Shown here piece after piece: positions 55,693-64,000 of a stretch of DNA of 64,000 bases (position 1 is the stretch's first letter; each line of letters opens with the position of its first letter). The notes beneath the pieces were generated by a model. It made no database searches. It was not told the origin of the DNA and was given only the letters and a program-made list of their open reading frames with translations. The stretch comes from Dacryopinax spathularia (Eukaryota; Basidiomycota; Dacrymycetes; Dacrymycetales; Dacrymycetaceae): contig JBBPFI010000010.1 of NCBI GenBank assembly GCA_037974965.1, forward strand, positions 992,001 through 1,056,000, in the 5' to 3' direction. The translations under genes were made by a program, and so were the position numbers.

Positions 55693-56486
55693 GATGAGCC
55701 AAATCCGAGCGCCGGAATAAGGAGAGATATACGGTCGGTGTTGGGTGAAGACAGGGAGTGGACCAAAACGAGCTTTTGAGGCAGGGGACGCTTTGTACGG
55801 GGCGGCGCGGACGTGGATGTCCTTCTCTCTCTCCAAACGTGGCACACTGCTTCCGTTCACCACGCGGAGTTGGGGAAAAACATCGGCTCCGTCGGCTCCA
55901 CGAAAAAGGTGGAGAATCAAAGCCTCGGTTGATTCACCACCATCTTCTCTTATAACTTCATTCTCAAGTTGGACTGGTTTCATTAGTGTGCTCACTAGTC
56001 AGTACTATCACTGCGTAGTAGCTGTCTTCTATACAGCCAATTTGATCTCATCCCCCGTCCTTTGCTTCCCCCTTGCTTGACGCGTATTTCCCGCCGCGCG
56101 TACAATCTCAAGATCCGTATTGTGCATGTAATAAATTAAACCAAATATCGCCAACTTCCAGCTTGCAGCTGTACCGAATTTCGATGGTAATGCATGTCCC
56201 CTCCAGCCTCAAATATTGTTGGCCAGTCGAGACTGGAATGCAAGACAGCAAGAAAGCTGTGTCCCTGACGACCGCCCCGGCCGTTCCGGACCTCTCGCCG
56301 ACATCGGCGGAGAGACCTTCCCCATCCTCCATCCTAGACGTTCCCAGCACGTCTAAGTGCTCACTAAGCATGCTCTACGACATACAACGATGGACTGGGG
56401 CTAATAACTCTCCTCCTCTCCTCCCTATAACCACCTCTTGCAGTGCGTCCTAAGCCGGACCGAAAGCGAAGGACAACGACAACAGC
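55693..56486. other. Divergent promoter region of SEC61
   Basis: 794 bp between SEC61 (minus) and the gene at 56487 (plus). Small open frames only; nothing supported. Confidence 0.45.
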
Positions 56487-58817
56487 ATGTCATTCGGCAC
56501 CACCCAAACCCCCGACGGCCAACACCTAACCCCACAAGAACAAGACCTCCTCTTCGCCTCTCAACTCCCACGCGTCCCCACCCTTCTCTCAGTCCTCCAA
56601 TCCCTCGCCGGCTCCCTAAAGGCCTGCCAGACCGTCGATGAGTTCGCCGAGATCTGTCGGCGGATTGAGCGGGGGGTATGGGCGTCGTATGATCCTGCTC
56701 AGGTACGCCTTTCTTCTCTTTTGCATCCGCGGGAGTCAGAGTGACTGATGCAGGGTTTGGGGGAGTAGAAAACGGACATTGGGATGATTTTGTATACTAC
56801 GAGGCAGAGGCTCAACATCCCCTGGGACGACCAAGCGGGAAGGGAAACGGGCGAATGGATCGACACGACGTGCAAGGCCTACCTGGCAAAAGAAGTCCAT
56901 TTGGCATTCCAGCCTCCTCCGACCGTCCCTTCGCCAAACCCCGATCCGGTGATGCTGAGATGGGTGGACGTCACGGCTCAGAAGAGGAACTTTGGAGCGG
57001 ATGATGTGTGGCAAGTGGAAGAGATGGAAGCGAGCTTGACCGAGCCGTTCGACGACGCCTTCTTCCGCCTTCGAGCGGCCGGAAACAGGAAATACAGGCA
57101 TCCCTATCTCCCCACCATTACATTCTTCGCCCTCCTCAAGAATGGCGAGGAGATCCGCATTGGCCAGAGCGAGTTAAGCTACACCGTTGCGGACCACCTG
57201 GCTTTGGCTTCCCAGGAGGGGAGGAAGGAAGTGGAGTATGTGCACGCGGACGATAATTGGCATACTTCTCAAGCGGCATGGCAGCATTCTCCCGAGCTGC
57301 GCAAGCACTCTCCCTGGGAACGTCAGCTTCCCGAGTGGTTCCAGACGCCCGAGCACTGGATCGACCCCGAGCCTCCGGCGAGCTGCTCACTCCCAGAACG
57401 GAAGATCGAAGGCTTTTGGCTCCCCGTGCCCACACTCTGTTTCCCCGTCTCTGGCCGTCTTCCGCTCCCTTCCACCCTTGTGCCAGACCTAATCCCGAAG
57501 ACGACCTATATACCCGCCAAGTCCTACGCTCAAGACCCCTCTACTCCCTCGCACTACATCAGCATCGAGAAAGAAAAAGACGTCTGCATCCCCTCCGACC
57601 GCCTAACCCCCCCACTAACGCTCGATCAAGCCAAGTCCCTCCTCGGCCGTATGATCCAATGGAGCGACCTCGAGCCCGGCCAGGAAAAGTATAGGACGAA
57701 ATACCAGTCCCGCGAACTAGGGTACGCGTTCGCTTTAGACTCGAGGGGGATGAAGCTCTTCGTCCGGAACCCGCATGGACACGGCCTATCAGGAGCATAT
57801 ACGCTCGACCTGACGGAGACGAGTCTGTCGGTTCACTCCACACCGGGGGAGAGTATCCCAGGAACGTTCGGGACCGTCGCCCAGCGCGTGAGGGACAAGC
57901 TGGCTACTCCTCCCGGACCGTGGGGACTCCGACCAAGGCTATGCATGTGGGTTGGACCCGTCTCGCTCCCCTCGGACCGAGACGCCCGCGGGGTCCGGAC
58001 AGGCAGCACACAAGACGCCGCCTTACGCGAAGCCTCGCAAAAAGCCGCTGTGGACGCCTACTACTCCAAGATCAAGTCCGCCTGCCAGGCGCTGAACCCC
58101 CCTCGCTTAGGGCGCGGGAAACCTCGGCCAGCCGGCTGGCGAGCGGCGTTTGAGGTGGGGAGGGATGGGACGCTTTTAGTGGGGGATATAAGCGCTTGTA
58201 CGACACTGGAGGACTTTGAGTGTGTGAGGAAGGTGAGGGAGGGGAGGTGGAGTGCCGGGTTTGGGTTTCTGAAGCCGGAAGATGGGCAGGCGAGCTATGT
58301 AGGGTCTGTCAAGTGCGTCAATATGCGTTGGCTCGGACCAGGGACCGTGGATTACAGCCAGCCTCCGAGTGCGGAGGTGCTCGAGCCTTGTGAGGAAGCG
58401 CAAGAGCTTGAAAAGGAATTGGAAAACAAGAAATGGGAAAAACTGTGCACCTTTTCAGTGGACGCAGGCTCATGCGGCATCCTCGCCCGTTCCGCCCTCT
58501 CTCGCAATGGTTTCCTGCGACAGAAGCATATCGAGCTCGAGACGGTCTTATCGACCGTCGCGGACGGGGGGATGCCCGATTCGTTGTATGTCCGGCCGAT
58601 GCATGTTCCGGGTGGGGTTGTGTGTCCTGCTGGGCCGGGGGATGGGGCGTATGACGTGCTTGGGAAAAGGGATGGGGGGGGATGGGTGGTTTGGGTGATG
58701 TGTGATTTTTGGGTGGATTGGATGAAGAGGCAGGAGGAGGGGACGGGGGACGGGGACGGGGACGGTGCGCGGGACGAACCTGGGGCAGGAGAGGTTTCGT
58801 TGGAGGGGGAGGAATGA
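56487..58817 (+). CDS. Large protein with possible DUF4241-like C-terminus (754 aa)
   Basis: Two exons, 56487-56702 and 56769-58817, with a phase-0 intron (GTACGC to TAG). The start MSFGTTQTPDGQHL is the only ATG that fits. I do not recognise the first 500 residues. They are soluble, Trp/Pro-rich and contain LPEWFQTPEHWIDPEPP and IGQSELSYTVADHLAL. The C-terminal about 190 residues have FSVDAGSCGILARSAL, PGDGAYDVLGKRDGGGW and VVWVMCDFWVDW, which resemble the DUF4241 pattern of an invariant Asp-Ala-Gly early and a GDG.Y.V motif later. That assignment is from memory and tentative. A Gly/Asp repeat (GDGDGDGARDE) precedes the end. Function unknown. Confidence 0.75.
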
Positions 58818-59055
58818 GGGTACTTGGGGAGGAGGGGAGGAATGCATGGACTTCGGACTCGATGCCCTTTGTTGCACTTTGTGCCTGGGGATAGGAGGTA
58901 CAGGGGAATGAGCATATATTATGCCGCCATTACAATTCGTCAAGCGACAAAAATCAAGCAAAACACATATCCCATCATAGAAGTCGTACACATTATACAC
59001 ATTACATTTCCATCTCCCGACCTCTCATCTTCCGTATGGGCGGGACTCGGCGGGC
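58818..59055. other. Convergent intergenic region
   Basis: Short 3'-3' spacer. The AT-rich segment 58910-59010 probably holds polyadenylation signals. No gene. Confidence 0.45.
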
Positions 59056-59388
59056 TCAGGTCGTCTTTGCCCTCCCGGGCGCCCTCGTCCGGTTCATAAC
59101 CAAATACGCCACCACCGCCCCCACGATCAAGAACACCACCAAGTTCCCTACACCATGCATATCAGCCACTTCTCTCTTTTCCACTCCATACATGAAGGAG
59201 GACGTACCGGTAACGAGCCCAAACACCCCTCCGAGCGTAGCGGTCAAAGCGTGAAAAGCGGCAAGGACGATCTCGAACGGAGCCTTTATGAGACTCTGGA
59301 GGAGCGCGAACGCAGCTTGGAAGATTGAGAGGATTGCGCCTATGAGGGAGGTGATGAGGTTTAGGATTCCGTCGATGAAGGAGGCCAT
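59056..59388 (-). CDS. Small hydrophobic membrane protein (90 or 110 aa)
   Basis: I do not recognise a family. From ATG at 59388 it reads MASFIDGILNLITSLIGAIL, an amphipathic to hydrophobic stretch, then IFQAAFALLQSLIKAPFEI, ALTATLGGVFGLVTG, a membrane span NLVVFLIVGAVVAYLVMN and a basic end RTRAPGRAKTT. A GTACGT...TAG segment of 60 nt inside (about residues 57-76 of the unspliced form) looks like an intron. Splicing gives a smooth GLVTG|NLVVFL join, while retention stays in frame and adds 20 polar residues (TSSFMYGVEKREVADMHGVG). A small organellar or plasma membrane protein is likely. Confidence 0.65.
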   Translation of the reverse strand: MASFIDGILNLITSLIGAILSIFQAAFALLQSLIKAPFEIVLAAFHALTATLGGVFGLVTGTSSFMYGVEKREVADMHGVGNLVVFLIVGAVVAYLVMNRTRAPGRAKTT

Positions 59389-60098
59389 CTTCTTCTCCTA
59401 ATTGTGTGGCCTGCTTTGGGTTGGGAGATGTATGCGGGTGGGGAGATGGAGTTGGTTGATTGGGAGTACGGTCGAGTGCGGGGAATGCGGGTGGTTGTCT
59501 GCTGGGGAGGGAGCGCCGAGATTAGGGGTTATATACGCTCTCCAATGGGGGAGGATTGGCTGGGCAAGACCGTGACGGCTTGCCACTCTTTTTGGGCCTA
59601 AGCCGCCGTCATGGAGAAGGAGGATGTTGGGTGGCGGGAGGGGGGATGACGTCGCGCGCCTCTTTGCTGCGGGGTAGGAAGGCAGGGGAGGGCACGTGAC
59701 GCGTGGCTTGGGTCAGGTCACGCGACCACCGTCTGGCAGGGCGAGGTGTCGGAAGCGAGGTGAGTTATTCCGGCATCGTTACGGAAGGGAGAAGCTAGAA
59801 AAAGGCTGGGAATTGAGTATCGTCTAGACCGAGCTTACATTTTGAGGACGAAATGCGGAGTCGGCTTGTTAGTCCATTGTCAGAGTTGAGCTGTTGGGAG
59901 CACAGCCTTTGCTCGTGATTGTCATGCCTTGACCCTTACAGCTGTCATTCCAGGGATTCCGAACTTGGTTGACAACGCAGACCAGTACGAGAACCACCAT
60001 CTTGAACATCAGCAAGACTTATCCTCAAGGGACTAGCTCACCCTTCTATCTTTCTCGTATGACGGCCGTCTATACAGTAGTGGCTCGATGATCCCAGC
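59389..60098. other. Divergent intergenic region
   Basis: 710 bp between the small membrane protein (minus) and the fucosyltransferase-like gene (plus). CACGTG (about 59694) and CACGCG-like motifs occur near 59690-59725. No gene supported. Confidence 0.4.
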
Positions 60099-61564
60099 AT
60101 GCCCCGCTTCCCCTTCCCTTTCCCCCGCCGCCGCCTGGCCCTCCTCCTCCCCCTCTCCCTTGTCCTCACCGTCCTCCTCCTCCTCTACCTCTACCACCTC
60201 TACCAAACCCCTCCCCCAACATCCCACATCCGCCGTCCTCCCCCCAACGCCTCCCAACTGCAGGAACTGCGAGCCAGCGGACAGAAATACGTCACCTTCC
60301 GCCAACTCCGCGGAGCGGGGTTCAACAACCAACTCCAAGAAACGCTTCTCCTCTCTTTCCTCGCCGCCAAATCCGGCCGAGCCTACGTATATAAAGACCT
60401 CATCTGGCGCCCGCGCGGCTATGACACGGTGCCACTGGAGTATTTTGTGGGGGGACCGATAACGACGGCGCCGAATGTGCATGAGAGCGTGTTTGACCTT
60501 GTGTGCGAGGAGGGGGAGAGGGAGGATGTGTGGGAGTATGGGCCGGAAGAGGGGAGGGTGGGGAGGGTGTTGGAGGCGCTTGGGGGAGGGGGGAGGTGCG
60601 TGAGTGTTAGGGAGAGGATTATGGATTGGGGGTATGTCCTGCCTTTCCTTCTCTCCCCTTGCTCTGCTTCTTGCTCCTCTTCCTCCTTTTCCGGTCTCCT
60701 ATTATGCTTCTGCCTGCTTTGCCTGCGGGTTGCGTTGACAAGGAGATGATTGATTGTGGAATAGGTTCCTGGAACATAACGCCTCCCTAGCACTGTACGA
60801 GCCCATCATCCCCCATATCCGCCAGTTCAAGTGGTCCACCTACGTACAAGAAGCATACGAGCGCTCCATCCGCGCACTCAAGCTAGAGGGAAAGAGGTAT
60901 ATGGCCCTCCACATCCGGAGAGGTTCGTCCCCCTTTCCTCTACCTCCCTCCCCCCTCGCTCTCGCTCTCGCTCTCCCTCTTCTCCCTTCCTCTTAGCTTC
61001 CATCTCCGAATTCCATCGGCACAGGCTCGGCGGCGGTATGTAAGGAGGTGAACTGACAAGCGAGCAGGAGACTTCTACTACCACTGCCCCCTCATAGCCC
61101 ACGACCAAAAACCCTTCAACCTCTGGGCCCGTCTCCCCTTTCTCCCCAGCGCCCTCTCCTCCCCCAGCCTACCCCCAGAAACAGTCCTCTCCCACTGCTG
61201 GCCCTCCTTCGCCCAAATGCTGCACATTATCTGGGATGCGAAGGTTTCCTATGAAAGGAGATGGGGTGAGAGGCTAGAGGCGGTCTATGTGTTGCATGAT
61301 GCCAAATGGGACGCTCCGTGGGTTTGGATCCTCGTTCGCCGCTTGGAGTACGCTCTCTCCCGTCCTCCCTTCTCCATGCGGTTCGTAGACTCTGCTTGGC
61401 TCCCCCTGGAGTGGGAAGAGCGCGATTTGGGGATTGCGGTGGATATGGAGATTGCGAGACGGGCGGAGGTTTTCGTGGGGAATGGGTTTAGCAGTTTGAC
61501 GAGTAATGTTGTTCTTTTGAGGTTGGCGGATGGGAGGGAGTGGGGGAGTAGTCGGTTTTGGTGA
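60099..61564 (+). CDS. O-fucosyltransferase-like type II membrane protein (395 aa)
   Basis: Probable GDP-fucose-dependent glycosyltransferase of the GT65/68-like fold acting in the Golgi. Exons 60099-60631, 60765-60922 and 61068-61564 close the frame exactly. The N-terminus has a short basic cytosolic part (MPRFPFPFPRRR), one membrane anchor (LALLLPLSLVLTVLLLLYLY) and a Pro-rich stem. The catalytic domain shows RGAGFNNQLQETLLLSFLA (donor-binding loop of this fold), the signature ALHIRRGDFYYHC with the key Arg, and a terminal FVGNGFSSLTSNVVLLR. The two introns are long for this genome (133 and 145 nt) and CT-rich. The acceptor protein is unknown. Confidence 0.85.
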
Positions 61565-61733
61565 CCTTCTGTCTTTTACTCTGGTCTCTCTTTTCTTTCT
61601 CGCGTTCTTATTATTCTTTGAGGAGAGAGGGGCTGATCTTCGGCTCATGGGAATTGTACTCGGATTCGCTCACGGACAAGAAGGAAAATGTAACTATAAT
61701 CTACATATACCAACGCACTGACAAGAAGGGTGA

Positions 61734-64000
<2,267 letters not shown>

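Overview
The window is nuclear DNA of an intron-rich fungus, almost certainly a basidiomycete and most likely a Tremellomycetes-type yeast. The reasons are compact genes, introns mostly 45-65 nt with GTRNGT donors, housekeeping proteins with clear fungal features, and lineage-specific F-box/LRR-like proteins. This placement is inferred from gene style, not from a database search. I saw no rRNA, no tRNA I could defend, no CRISPR and no transposon. All exon boundaries were read by eye and checked for frame; most close exactly to an open frame.

Left part (1-29.3 kb) is mostly conserved housekeeping. It holds an F-box-like protein, exopolyphosphatase (divergent from a disordered unknown protein), a mitochondrial conserved unknown, RBX1 divergent from tubulin cofactor C, the iron permease FTR1 with an iron-GATA site in its promoter, threonyl-tRNA synthetase (two in-frame starts) convergent with CSTF2/RNA15, a small secreted Cys-rich protein, BRF1, a secreted pectin methylesterase, the farnesyltransferase beta subunit and AP-1 mu.

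Middle part (29.7-53.4 kb) is an accessory island between AP-1 mu and SEC61. It carries ten intact GNAT acetyltransferases and one GNAT pseudogene, all on the minus strand. Among them lie three NmrA/isoflavone-reductase-like proteins of exactly 296 residues each (two tandem on minus, one inverted), one MFS transporter, two F-box genes, and an orphan F-box C-terminal fragment. The GNATs fall into two subclasses: G1-G3 beside the NmrA genes, and G4-G11 with a charged insert. All have one phase-2 intron just before the same conserved Gly-Phe/Tyr motif. This is the main candidate for an undescribed system: a recent family expansion that may act with the NmrA-like proteins and the transporter in small-molecule modification or export. 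The functional link is inference only.

Right part (54-64 kb) returns to core genes: SEC61 alpha, a 754-residue protein with a possible DUF4241-like C-terminus, a small membrane protein, a type II membrane O-fucosyltransferase-like protein, and MCM6, which runs off the right edge. Several introns here and on the left are enlarged by CT-rich (transcript-strand) repeats.
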